Positions 19,331 to 26,343 of a DNA stretch of 56,000 nt are shown here, in pieces. The notes under the pieces are model-generated. The model was not told the DNA's origin, ran no database searches, and saw only the letters and a list, made by a program, of their open reading frames with translations. The stretch lies in contig NZ_KI530738.1 in NCBI RefSeq assembly GCF_000488215.1, forward strand, positions 1 through 56,000. Direction: 5' to 3'. The stretch comes from Acinetobacter nectaris CIP 110549. GTDB taxonomy: Bacteria; Pseudomonadota; Gammaproteobacteria; Pseudomonadales; Moraxellaceae. The translations under genes and the position numbers were made by a program. Within the stretch, counting starts at the first letter, position 1. Every line of letters begins with the position of its first letter.

Positions 19331-20029
19331 TTAAATTCCAGCATCTTTCCAAACGGTTTCTATCTCTGCTGCGGGGATATATCCCATCGTCTTAAAACCA
19401 TTAGAAAAAATAATTCCAGGTGTTCCATCAATTCCCAACTTTTGCCCTAGCATTAAATTTCGTTGTATTGGTGTATCACAGCTTGCATCATTTTGAGGTG
19501 TTATATTTTCACGAATTAATTTCTTCCAATAATAGGCACGACTTGTACTACACCAGACTTGTTTAGACGTGAAAATAGATTGCGGACGGATAGGGTAGAG
19601 AAAAGTATAAATTGTCACATTATTCAGATGATCTAATTCCAATTCTAATTTTTTACAATAAGGACAATTCGGGTCTGAAAAAATTGCAATTTTATGCTGA
19701 CCATTTCCCTTAACTGTTTTTATAGCATCTTGTAAAGGAAGCGCAGACCAATCTACTTTGTTATTTTGTATGGCTAAATCTTTCGTTAAGTTTTTTTGAT
19801 CTTTTAAACGAATCATAGATCCAAACAAAACATGTGTTGCTGCTTCATCTACATAAACTATTTGATTATCTAGCATTGCACTATAAACACCATGCATTTC
19901 TGTAGGTTGTATATGCTGAAAATTTAGATTGGGATATTGTTTCTTTAATTGTGAATTTACTGTATTTACATCCGCATATGTCATTGTAGATGCCAATACT
20001 ATCGCTAAAACCGCACTTATTTTCCACAT
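19331..20029 (-). CDS. DsbC-family periplasmic thiol:disulfide interchange protein
   Basis: 232-residue exported protein with a signal peptide (MWKISAVLAIVLASTMTYA), an N-terminal DsbC-like dimerisation region, and a thioredoxin-fold domain. The active site is DPNCPYCKK (near residue 120) and the cis-proline loop is GTPGI (near 205). It probably corrects mispaired disulfides in the periplasm. The CPYC centre differs from the CGYC of E. coli DsbC. The ATG at 20029 is used; no strong ribosome site is visible and a TTG 6 bp upstream is in frame. Confidence 0.88.
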   Translation of the reverse strand: MWKISAVLAIVLASTMTYADVNTVNSQLKKQYPNLNFQHIQPTEMHGVYSAMLDNQIVYVDEAATHVLFGSMIRLKDQKNLTKDLAIQNNKVDWSALPLQDAIKTVKGNGQHKIAIFSDPNCPYCKKLELELDHLNNVTIYTFLYPIRPQSIFTSKQVWCSTSRAYYWKKLIRENITPQNDASCDTPIQRNLMLGQKLGIDGTPGIIFSNGFKTMGYIPAAEIETVWKDAGI

Positions 20030-20108
20030 AACCAATTACACAATAAAACAATCGACGATATAGTGTATATCTATCCAGATAAATATTCTGTTGTGTATTT
20101 TAATACGA

Positions 20109-20124
20109 TGTTCCACGTGAAACA
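20109..20124. promoter_or_regulatory. parS-like ParB binding site
   Basis: TGTTCCACGTGAAACA matches 15 of 16 bases of the common parS consensus. It is intergenic, between the DsbC-like gene and the SDR gene. Confidence 0.7.
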
Positions 20125-20236
20125 AAAGCATATTATCAACCTTAGGTTATGTATTATTTAACCTCCAATGCACTTCTACTTCATTGTGGAGAATACAATA
20201 ATAGAGAATATATTATTAAAAATAGCATGGAATAAA

Positions 20237-20974
20237 ATGAGTAATATCGATCAGAAAGTTGTTGTCATTACAGGTGCATCTTCAGGCTTAGGCGCAGAAA
20301 CAGCAAGACATCTCGTTCAACAAGGTGCGAAAGTTATTTTAGGTGCACGCCGTATTGACCGACTACACCAACTTGCAGATGAATTAAATATTACACATGA
20401 CCATTGTGTGCAAACAGATGTTGCACAACTTGATCAGGTACAAAAATTAGTTGCACAAGCAATACATTTATATGGCAGAGTCGATGTATTACTGAACAAT
20501 GCAGGTGTAATGCCACTTTCACTCTTAGAAGAACTGAAAGTTGATGAATGGAACTTAATGATTGATGTCAATATTCGTGGTGTATTACATGGTATTGCGG
20601 CGGTCTTGCCTGTTATGAAAGAACAAAAGAGCGGACAGATTATTAATGTATCTTCTGTTGCAGGTCATGTTTTTGGTCCACTCTGTGCCGTATATAGTGC
20701 AACAAAGTCAGCAGTTCTTGCCATTTCAGAAAGTCTACGCAAAGAAGTAAAACCTTATAATCTTCGTACAACAGTTATTTCACCGGGTGCTATTTCAAGT
20801 GAATTAAAAGATGGTTCATCTTCAGAAATGTCCTTAAATGCAATGCAAAGCTTTTATGAGAAAAATGAAATCCCTGCATCTAGCTTTGCAAGTGCTGTTC
20901 TATTTGCTATTCAACAACCTGAGAATGTAGATATCAATGAGATTATTTTCAGACCAACAATCCAAGAAATATAA
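20237..20974 (+). CDS. SDR-family oxidoreductase
   Basis: 245-residue classical short-chain dehydrogenase/reductase. It has the Rossmann cofactor motif [11 protein letters not shown] (residues 14-24), NNAGVMP near 90, a catalytic Ser in NVSSVAG near 140, and YSATKSA (Tyr/Lys pair) near 155. The GARRIDR after the second strand suggests NADP(H). The ATG at 20237 has GGA 6 bp upstream; the frame is open back to 20168 but that extension has no family similarity. It precedes an aldo/keto reductase by 20 bp, probably as one transcript. The substrate is unknown. Confidence 0.9.
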   Translation: MSNIDQKVVVITGASSGLGAETARHLVQQGAKVILGARRIDRLHQLADELNITHDHCVQTDVAQLDQVQKLVAQAIHLYGRVDVLLNNAGVMPLSLLEELKVDEWNLMIDVNIRGVLHGIAAVLPVMKEQKSGQIINVSSVAGHVFGPLCAVYSATKSAVLAISESLRKEVKPYNLRTTVISPGAISSELKDGSSSEMSLNAMQSFYEKNEIPASSFASAVLFAIQQPENVDINEIIFRPTIQEI

Positions 20975-20994
20975 GCTGAGCGAGGATAAATATA

Positions 20995-22017
20995 ATGCAA
21001 TACACTCAGCTTGGTATAAGTAATTTAAATATTTCTCGTGTATGTATGGGCTGTATGGGTTTCGGCGACCCTATGGATGGTCAACATCGTTGGACGTTGG
21101 ATGAGAATGAAAGCAGGTCTATTATTAAATATGGTCTAGATCAAGGTATCAATTTCTTTGATACAGCGATTGCATACCAAAATGGTTCAAGTGAGCAGTA
21201 CGTTGGTAAAGCATTACGCGATATGGCAAGACGTGAAGATATTGTAATTGCTACAAAGTTTTTACCGCGTACACCACAGCAAATTGAATCTGGGATTTCA
21301 GGTAAAGAAGCCATTACACATTCTTTAAATCAAAGCCTGAAGAATCTCGGTACAGATTATATTGATCTTTTTATCTATCATATTTGGGACTACAACACCC
21401 CAATTCTTGATGTTTTAACAGCACTCCACGAGGCTGTATGTTCAGGTAAAGTGAGAGCCATTGGTATTTCAAATTGCTACGCTTGGCAACTTGCAAAAGC
21501 AAATACTTTAGCAAAACTCGAAGGACTAACTCCATTTGTTTCCGCTCAAAGTCATTATAATCTGATTATGCGTGAAGATGAACGAGAGCTTTTTCAACTA
21601 TGCCATGAAGAGCAAATCGCACTAACACCTTATAGCCCTTTGGCAAGTGGGCGACTATCTCGTAATACTCAGGTTCAAACAAACCGCTTACAAAATGATG
21701 CTTATGCAAAAATGAAATATGACCATAACCTTTCACAAGATCAGATCATCATTGACCGCGTTGCGAATCTTGCTCATAAACATAATGTTTCTATGACTGA
21801 GATTTCACTTGCTTGGCTTTTAAAAAAAGTGACTGCACCCGCTATAGGGGTAACTAAAATGCATCATATTGATGCTGCAATTAGGGCAGTTGAACTAGAG
21901 TTAACACAAGAAGAAATATTCTATTTGGAAGAAGAGTATCAACCACATGCCTTGTCTGGCATCATGGCTCAAAATACACCTAATATGAAAGATAAAATAC
22001 AAGTTTGGACTAAGTAG
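20995..22017 (+). CDS. Aldo/keto reductase
   Basis: 340-residue (beta/alpha)8 aldo/keto reductase. The catalytic residues fit the family: Asp and Tyr in FFDTAIAYQNGSSEQYVGKAL, Lys in VIATKFLPR, and His in LFIYHIWDY. NADPH-binding features follow (LTPYSPLASGRL and the C-terminal IGVTKMHH). It is the last host gene before the integrated element; AGGA precedes the ATG. Natural substrate unknown. Confidence 0.92.
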   Translation: MQYTQLGISNLNISRVCMGCMGFGDPMDGQHRWTLDENESRSIIKYGLDQGINFFDTAIAYQNGSSEQYVGKALRDMARREDIVIATKFLPRTPQQIESGISGKEAITHSLNQSLKNLGTDYIDLFIYHIWDYNTPILDVLTALHEAVCSGKVRAIGISNCYAWQLAKANTLAKLEGLTPFVSAQSHYNLIMREDERELFQLCHEEQIALTPYSPLASGRLSRNTQVQTNRLQNDAYAKMKYDHNLSQDQIIIDRVANLAHKHNVSMTEISLAWLLKKVTAPAIGVTKMHHIDAAIRAVELELTQEEIFYLEEEYQPHALSGIMAQNTPNMKDKIQVWTK

Positions 22018-22022
22018 TGCTT

Positions 22023-22050
22023 AAGAACAGCATTTAAATATGCTGTTCTT
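22023..22050. terminator. Hairpin terminator after the aldo/keto reductase
   Basis: The perfect stem AAGAACAGCAT / ATGCTGTTCTT lies 6 bp after the stop codon and just outside the element end. Confidence 0.75.
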
Positions 22051-22065
22051 AAAATTTAAGCTACT

Positions 22066-22085
22066 TTACTTTCCAATACAGAATG
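22066..22085. repeat. attL core (20-bp direct repeat)
   Basis: TTACTTTCCAATACAGAATG is identical to 31939-31958. Read on the minus strand it encodes the FCIGK-stop end of MnmE, so this is the distal copy left after integration. Confidence 0.9.
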
Positions 22086-22141
22086 TTATTTAAAATATTT
22101 ATTCAAATAAAAACAATAACTTAAAATTTTTAAATTTCTGT

Positions 22142-22160
22142 TGCAACTAAAATGCAACTA
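22142..22160. promoter_or_regulatory. Left arm-type integrase sites
   Basis: Two TGCAACTA motifs (22142-22149 and 22153-22160) lie 57 bp inside the left att core, with a similar TGCAAAAGTTAG just after. The same octamer is repeated near the right end, as expected for integrase arm sites. Confidence 0.7.
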
Positions 22161-22276
22161 TTTTTGCAAAAGTTAGAATATAAGCAAGCCTACTTGGAAC
22201 CCTTATATATGAGATTGGTTCACTTTGAATAGGTGTAGTAATTACGCATTTCAAATGCTGATATGCAACCATTGCG

Positions 22277-22346
22277 ATTTCCATAATAGTTGACTATCAC
22301 TATTTCCATGATGGTTGAACAATCACATGGCTACTATGGTGGAAAT
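22277..22346. repeat. Three copies of ATTTCCA..AT.GT.G motif
   Basis: ATTTCCATAATAGTTG (22277-22292) and ATTTCCATGATGGTTG (22302-22317) are direct copies 25 bp apart; CTACTATGGTGGAAAT (22331-22346) is an inverted copy. They lie about 110 bp before a small membrane-protein gene and may bind an element regulator. The rest of 22086-22453 shows no ORF. Confidence 0.6.
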
Positions 22347-22453
22347 AACCACGTTAAAAAGATGAGCCTATAGCCTAGTGAATAAGGTTCACTGATGAAT
22401 GTCGTTCACCACCCGAAAAGTGTAGTAAAAAGTAGTAAACTATAGTATCTAAA

Positions 22454-22609
22454 ATGAATCATACTTTTACTATGTGGGAATCACTAATTAACCTTATCAT
22501 CGCTATCTTGAGTGCTATATCCTCTTATTACGACTATAAATCTCACAATCTTATACCACTGGTTATACTTGGCTTTATTACTATCTTATTAGTTGCTTAC
22601 TTCATATAA
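22454..22609 (+). CDS. Tiny two-helix membrane protein (hypothetical)
   Basis: 51-codon ORF. Residues 11-25 (LINLIIAILSAISSY) and 35-51 (a Leu/Ile/Val-rich end) form two probable membrane segments around a short charged turn DYKSHN. No family is recognised. The ribosome site is weak, so expression is uncertain. A similar-sized two-helix protein is encoded at 24994-25152 in the same element. Short membrane peptides in such islands can be toxins, holin-like or inhibitors, but nothing here proves any of these. Confidence 0.45.
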   Translation: MNHTFTMWESLINLIIAILSAISSYYDYKSHNLIPLVILGFITILLVAYFI

Positions 22610-22893
22610 AAAACTGCTGTTTAAATTACCCTAAGATTACTATAAGGTTTTGCTTAATTTTGAAGTAAACACCCTCGCGCGCGTAGTTGTTGCGAAACTC
22701 TTATTTATAGGTCTTGGTCTGATTCAGAATCTAATCAAAAAGAACCCCAAGGTTTAACGAGGTTGTAGGACGGTAAGATTACGGTAAGGTTTGATTGTTT
22801 TGCTTTACGTAGCTATACGGATTGAAAAGTACAAATAGCCCTGTAAGCCTTATATATCATGGTTTATACGTGATTTAGCAAGTAAGGGCTGTA
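22610..22893. other. Element intergenic region with a degenerate direct repeat
   Basis: TAAGATTAC followed by TAAGGTTT occurs at about 22631-22649 and again at about 22776-22794. A short GC-alternating run CGCGCGCG lies near 22676. No ORF is convincing. Confidence 0.45.
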
Positions 22894-22896
22894 AAG

Positions 22897-22931
22897 CAAA
22901 AAAAGGGGTATAACTGAAATGGTTACACCCC
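22897..22931 (-). terminator. Rho-independent terminator of the fic gene
   Basis: On the minus strand the stem GGGGTGTAAC / GTTATACCCC is followed by seven T residues; it lies about 60 bp after the fic stop. Confidence 0.8.
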
Positions 22932-22988
22932 GATATCATTGATAGGTAAGCAAAGCGCAAAGGTGCGTTTTGTACCTACTATATTGGA

Positions 22989-24098
22989 TTACTCATAAGG
23001 CATGAAGCTATGGCTATCGTCCTGCAATAAAGCCAATAGTTTAGGGTGAATAAATAACTTTTCTTTACCTACCGTCATTTCTTCTAATATGCCTATCTCT
23101 GCTAGTTTTTTAAGATAGTTTGAAGCTGACTGGCGTTTAGCTATCCCTTTGTCTACCACATTACTAATACGGCTATAAGGTTGCTCAAATATGAGGTCTA
23201 CAAGCTCCCTTGTATATATTTTCTCAGCATTGGCTTTCACATACTCCACTGTATGCTCATGTAGCTGTTTGATGCCGTTAATCTTAGCGAGTGTCCATTC
23301 ACTTGTAACCGTAATCGCTTGTAAGATAAATAATATCCATGATTGCCAATCGCCGTCCTTAGTCACATTAAGCAATAGCTCGTAATACTTTGCCTTGTTC
23401 TGAATAATGAAACGGCTCAGGTAGAGTATAGGCAAGCTCAAAAGGTTTTCACCCATCAGGTACAATACATTGAGTACACGCCCTGTACGTCCATTACCAT
23501 CTATAAAAGGGTGTATTGCTTCAAACTGATAATGTGAGATAGCCAATTTAACTAAAGGGTCTATGTCATCATTGTAGTGAATAAACTTTTCCCAATTAGA
23601 TAATAGCCCTCTTATATTGTCCTCTCCAACTGGAGGCGTATAAATCACCTCACCAGTGTAGCTATTTTTTAATGCTGTACCTGTTGTCGATCTAATACCT
23701 AAATCCACACCTTTAAGCGTTTGACATATTTCTATGGCTGTACCTGTAGACAATGGGCGTTCTTTAATTGACTGTACGCCTTTATACAATGCAGTGCGGT
23801 AGCGTAGGGCTTCTTTGGTTGAATGGTCTGCCGTGTCATCATTGCCTTGTGCATGTTGAAATAACTTGTCTGTGGTGGTGACAATGTTTTCAATCTCTGA
23901 GCTGTCTTTAGCTTCGAGTAAAGGAATAATATTAATAAGCATGTTTTGATTTGGTATTAACTCACCTGCCTGTTTTAACTCAGCAAGGGCTTTATTCGCC
24001 GTAATACATGCTTTTAAGACCACTTTTGTTTCCACTTCTTGCTCAGGTGGTAGCTGTGGAAGTTGGTTATATGGTTGGTCGGCTTGCCATTGATTCAT
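22989..24098 (-). CDS. Fic-domain protein, class II self-inhibited, with C-terminal winged helix
   Basis: 369 residues. An N-terminal Fic/DOC_N domain carries the inhibitory motif [S/T]xxxE[G/N] as S66-S-E-I-E70-N71. The Fic core has the full catalytic loop HPFIDGNGRTGR at residues 195-206. Residues about 280-365 look like a winged helix-turn-helix (YSRISNVVDKGIAKRQSASNYLKKLAEIGIL). Fic enzymes with this loop transfer AMP to target proteins, and the motif before the core blocks ATP until relieved. It is transcribed away from 72-bp palindromic repeats that start 20 bp upstream, so the winged helix may bind them. The target is unknown. It is the main cargo gene of the element. Confidence 0.93.
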   Translation of the reverse strand: MNQWQADQPYNQLPQLPPEQEVETKVVLKACITANKALAELKQAGELIPNQNMLINIIPLLEAKDSSEIENIVTTTDKLFQHAQGNDDTADHSTKEALRYRTALYKGVQSIKERPLSTGTAIEICQTLKGVDLGIRSTTGTALKNSYTGEVIYTPPVGEDNIRGLLSNWEKFIHYNDDIDPLVKLAISHYQFEAIHPFIDGNGRTGRVLNVLYLMGENLLSLPILYLSRFIIQNKAKYYELLLNVTKDGDWQSWILFILQAITVTSEWTLAKINGIKQLHEHTVEYVKANAEKIYTRELVDLIFEQPYSRISNVVDKGIAKRQSASNYLKKLAEIGILEEMTVGKEKLFIHPKLLALLQDDSHSFMPYE

Positions 24099-24117
24099 CT
24101 AAATAACCCTATATTGT

Positions 24118-24291
24118 CATGTCGATAAAAGGGCAAAACTTCGACATGAGTATAACTATATGTCGATACTATAAACATATTGGCAATGTCATGTCGATAA
24201 AAAGGGAAAATATCGACATGAGGGGCTTTATATGTCGATGCCATAAACATGAAATACCTAACGTGTCGATAAAACCATTAAATATAAACAT
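24118..24291. repeat. 72-bp tandem repeats with internal palindromes upstream of fic
   Basis: CATGTCGAT starts at 24118 and 24190, and a variant (CGTGTCGAT) at 24262, exactly 72 bp apart each time. Each of the first two units holds an inverted repeat CATGTCGAT...TCGACATG spanning 31 bp (24118-24148 and 24190-24220), then TATGTCGAT and ATAAACAT blocks. The third unit is degraded. They lie directly before the fic start and look like operator or iteron sites. Confidence 0.8.
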
Positions 24292-24361
24292 AATAGGATT
24301 TGATTATTCTATGGAGTACATACACTCCAATAGAACATTCTAGCTCACTATTACTTGATGA

Positions 24362-24384
24362 CCTCTTCCACAATATGGAAGAGG
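24362..24384. terminator. Perfect hairpin, possible terminator
   Basis: The stem CCTCTTCCA / TGGAAGAGG with a 5-nt loop is followed by CATGTTTTAAAA. No gene ends directly before it, so it may instead be a regulatory hairpin. The remaining stretch to 24709 is AT-rich with no convincing ORF. Confidence 0.45.
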
Positions 24385-24709
24385 CATGTTTTAAAACTAA
24401 ATGATAAGAAGCATTAGATATTATTGCTTTGTGACTACAATAGCTTAGTAAAAACCTTTCAAGCAATAGCCATTTAATGCAAGAAAGATTGCAAGTTCAT
24501 CAATTATTTTTTCATTATTTTTGCGCAAAATTTGCAGTCAAAACCCTCACTGTATATAGCTTATAGTAAAGTTATGCAGTAAAAAATTTATTAAAAATTC
24601 ACCTCCAAATACTACAACAATTAGGGTATATCATATTTTTCACACCCTAGTGTCATTAAGCAGATATAAACTCTTTCTATACCATGCTAAATCACCCTAT
24701 AGGATCTCT

Positions 24710-24877
24710 ATGATTTGTCCAAACTGCGAACACGGCGTAACTATTGAAGATTATGAAGACATAGAACCCTTTCAATGCTCTAGCTGTAACGAATGGCTTG
24801 TCTTAGATGTAGATGAAGGCACATATTTTGGTGCAACTCATACAACACTACGTATTTTTGATATAGATTATGATTAA
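24710..24877 (+). CDS. Small zinc-ribbon-like protein (hypothetical)
   Basis: 55-residue acidic protein with two CxxC pairs (CPNC at residues 3-6 and CSSC near 23-26), the usual layout of a small zinc ribbon. The rest ends in an acidic, aromatic tail. The ATG at 24710 is chosen since AGGA lies 5 bp before it and the ribbon then starts at once; the frame is open to 24650. Such ribbons often mediate protein or nucleic-acid contacts. No named family is recognised. Confidence 0.65.
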   Translation: MICPNCEHGVTIEDYEDIEPFQCSSCNEWLVLDVDEGTYFGATHTTLRIFDIDYD

Positions 24878-24993
24878 ACTAAACTCTACTAAGCCAATAT
24901 ATTGATATAAGAAGGCTAAGGGGCTAGAAGATTGCACTTTAGCCCTAATCATACCTATTATAAATACTGTTAAAACAAAGCTAGGCAATACAA

Positions 24994-25152
24994 ATGCTGA
25001 CTCTCTTTCTTCTTGTCTTGGCAATTATTGCAGATAGGTATATTCAAAATAATGTAAGCGACAGCATATTCAGATATGTTATTTATTCAGTGTTAGGTTT
25101 TTTAATTGTTATCACATATAAAACTAATCTCATTTATAATATTTTTAGTTGA
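24994..25152 (+). CDS. Tiny two-helix membrane protein (hypothetical)
   Basis: 52-codon ORF with two likely membrane segments (residues 2-14 LTLFLLVLAIIAD and 28-41 RYVIYSVLGFLIVI) separated by a polar stretch QNNVSDS. It follows the zinc-ribbon gene by 116 bp on the same strand. The ribosome site is weak. It is the same size and layout as the product of 22454-22609, without clear sequence identity. Function unknown. Confidence 0.45.
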   Translation: MLTLFLLVLAIIADRYIQNNVSDSIFRYVIYSVLGFLIVITYKTNLIYNIFS

Positions 25153-25330
25153 GTAATACTAAAGAAGCTCGTTACTTATGACTAATGAGAACAACCCTGT
25201 ATTAGAACCCCACAAAACTCTACATTCGAACTACTCATAAAAACTCATATTAGAACCACACCTTTGGACTTAATAAAACTTAATCTTTTGAGGTGTCAAA
25301 ACCCGAACTTTAAAAGGCTATTTCTTGCAT

Positions 25331-25460
25331 GACGTAGCATGACAAAGTGGGAGGGTATAAAACGCCGTGTGTCCATTACTAGATAAGCATTAAAGCAGTA
25401 TTGTTATAACACTGCTGTCTATTTTGTTTGACGTAGTATGACAAAGCGAGGGGTATAAAA
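25331..25460. repeat. Pair of direct repeats GACGTAG.ATGACAAAG...GGGTATAAAA
   Basis: GACGTAGCATGACAAAG with GGGTATAAAA (25331-25362) and GACGTAGTATGACAAAG with GGGTATAAAA (25430-25460) are near-identical. A hairpin AGCAGT / CACTGCT lies between them (about 25394-25416). They are probably duplicated regulatory sites in the leader of the 25696 gene. Confidence 0.6.
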
Positions 25461-25546
25461 AATTCTGTAATCCTTATATATCGGTACTTTGAGTAAGTTA
25501 TAAGAATATATCTTGTCAAACAAGATTTATAGGACTGTAGCTCAAC

Positions 25547-25567
25547 CATGACTAAACATGACTTTTA
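25547..25567. repeat. 21-bp direct repeat, left copy
   Basis: Starts CATGACTAAACATGACTTTT and is identical to 25961-25981. The two copies lie on either side of the small gene at 25696-25941. Confidence 0.75.
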
Positions 25568-25695
25568 CATTTAGATAGAACTTAACATTCAGGATAGCTT
25601 TCAAGCATATTGTTTTTAACCATAAAGACTAGACTTGAACAAGTTTAGTTTCCCCCAATGGATATATAAGTAGCTACTCAATTCAGGGGAAGTCA

Positions 25696-25941
25696 ATGCA
25701 AAGTATTACTCTAAGTAGTAAAGGAAAGCGAGATTTACTTATTGAAAGAGTCTATGAAGAACAATATTTAGATGAAGTAAATAATTTAGCTTATGAGTTA
25801 TGGATAGATTCAGATACTAGCGAAATAATAGACCCTATGCTTTATAGCAGTCTTAACAATATGAAGTATGGAAGTTGTATTGATATAAATACAGTTGAAT
25901 ACTGCGTAACTAATATTCAAGAAGAAGTAAGGCACTCATAA
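25696..25941 (+). CDS. Small element protein related to the chromosomal protein at 12017
   Basis: 81-residue acidic protein, no membrane segment, strong AGGGGAA ribosome site. It aligns end to end with the chromosomal 84-residue protein at 12017-12271: ITL near the start, YELWID / HTLWMD, IID, YSSLNNMKYG / YSALANVKQG, and EYCVTNI / EYRVSQI. This suggests an element copy of a host small protein, or the reverse. Perfect 21-bp direct repeats flank it. The long leader (25153-25695) has several repeats and hairpins, including a palindrome CTAGACTTGAACAAGTTTAG near 25629. Function unknown. Confidence 0.7.
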   Translation: MQSITLSSKGKRDLLIERVYEEQYLDEVNNLAYELWIDSDTSEIIDPMLYSSLNNMKYGSCIDINTVEYCVTNIQEEVRHS

Positions 25942-25960
25942 AAAGTGCTTTACTAAGTGT

Positions 25961-25981
25961 CATGACTAAACATGACTTTTA
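25961..25981. repeat. 21-bp direct repeat, right copy
   Basis: Identical to 25547-25567. Shortly after it, TTTTAGAACCTCATAAAACT resembles TATTAGAACCCCACAAAACT near 25200, so the whole leader appears partly duplicated around the small gene. Confidence 0.75.
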
Positions 25982-26084
25982 AATGATACTGGTTTTAGAA
26001 CCTCATAAAACTAGATATTTAAAAGCTCCATACATGATAAGGCTGTGCTTACTGTGTAAGTATCCAAACCATGCATTATTTTGT

Positions 26085-26321
26085 GGGGCAAGTGGGGCGA
26101 GTGGGGCGGATTGATCTATCTATATGATATTAAATATATAATCTTGCCCCAAATAGTAAATATTCATCTTAAAAAAAGTGGGGCAAGGTTAAACATGCCC
26201 CATCTGCCCCAAACACGCCCCAATAGTAAAAAAGCTAAAATATAAAAAGTGGGGCAAGATATATATCTATATAAAATAATAACTTAAATATAAATAATAC
26301 CAAACACGCCCCACTTGCCCC
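26085..26321. repeat. GGGGC iteron cluster, candidate replication origin
   Basis: Eleven GGGGC cores in 237 bp of otherwise AT-rich DNA. On the plus strand they start at 26085, 26094 and 26103 (three exact 9-bp tandem units TGGGGCRAG-like), 26180 and 26251. As GCCCC they start at 26146, 26197, 26206, 26217, 26308 and 26317, with 9-bp spacing recurring. The array abuts the 3' end of the DUF927 replication-type gene. P4-type satellites have iterons next to their primase/helicase gene, so this is the likely origin of the element. Confidence 0.7.
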
Positions 26322-26343
26322 AAAACTAAACACTTGATTTTAG

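Noticed and set aside
24118..24291. Possible CRISPR array
   Set aside because: Only two and a half units, directly joined without unique spacers, and no cas genes; these are tandem operator-like repeats.
24119..24343. 74-residue ORF with 24-residue repeats over the 72-bp array
   Set aside because: Changes between repeat units hit first codon positions more than third, the conserved blocks are palindromic, and no ribosome site is seen. The open frame follows from a period divisible by three.
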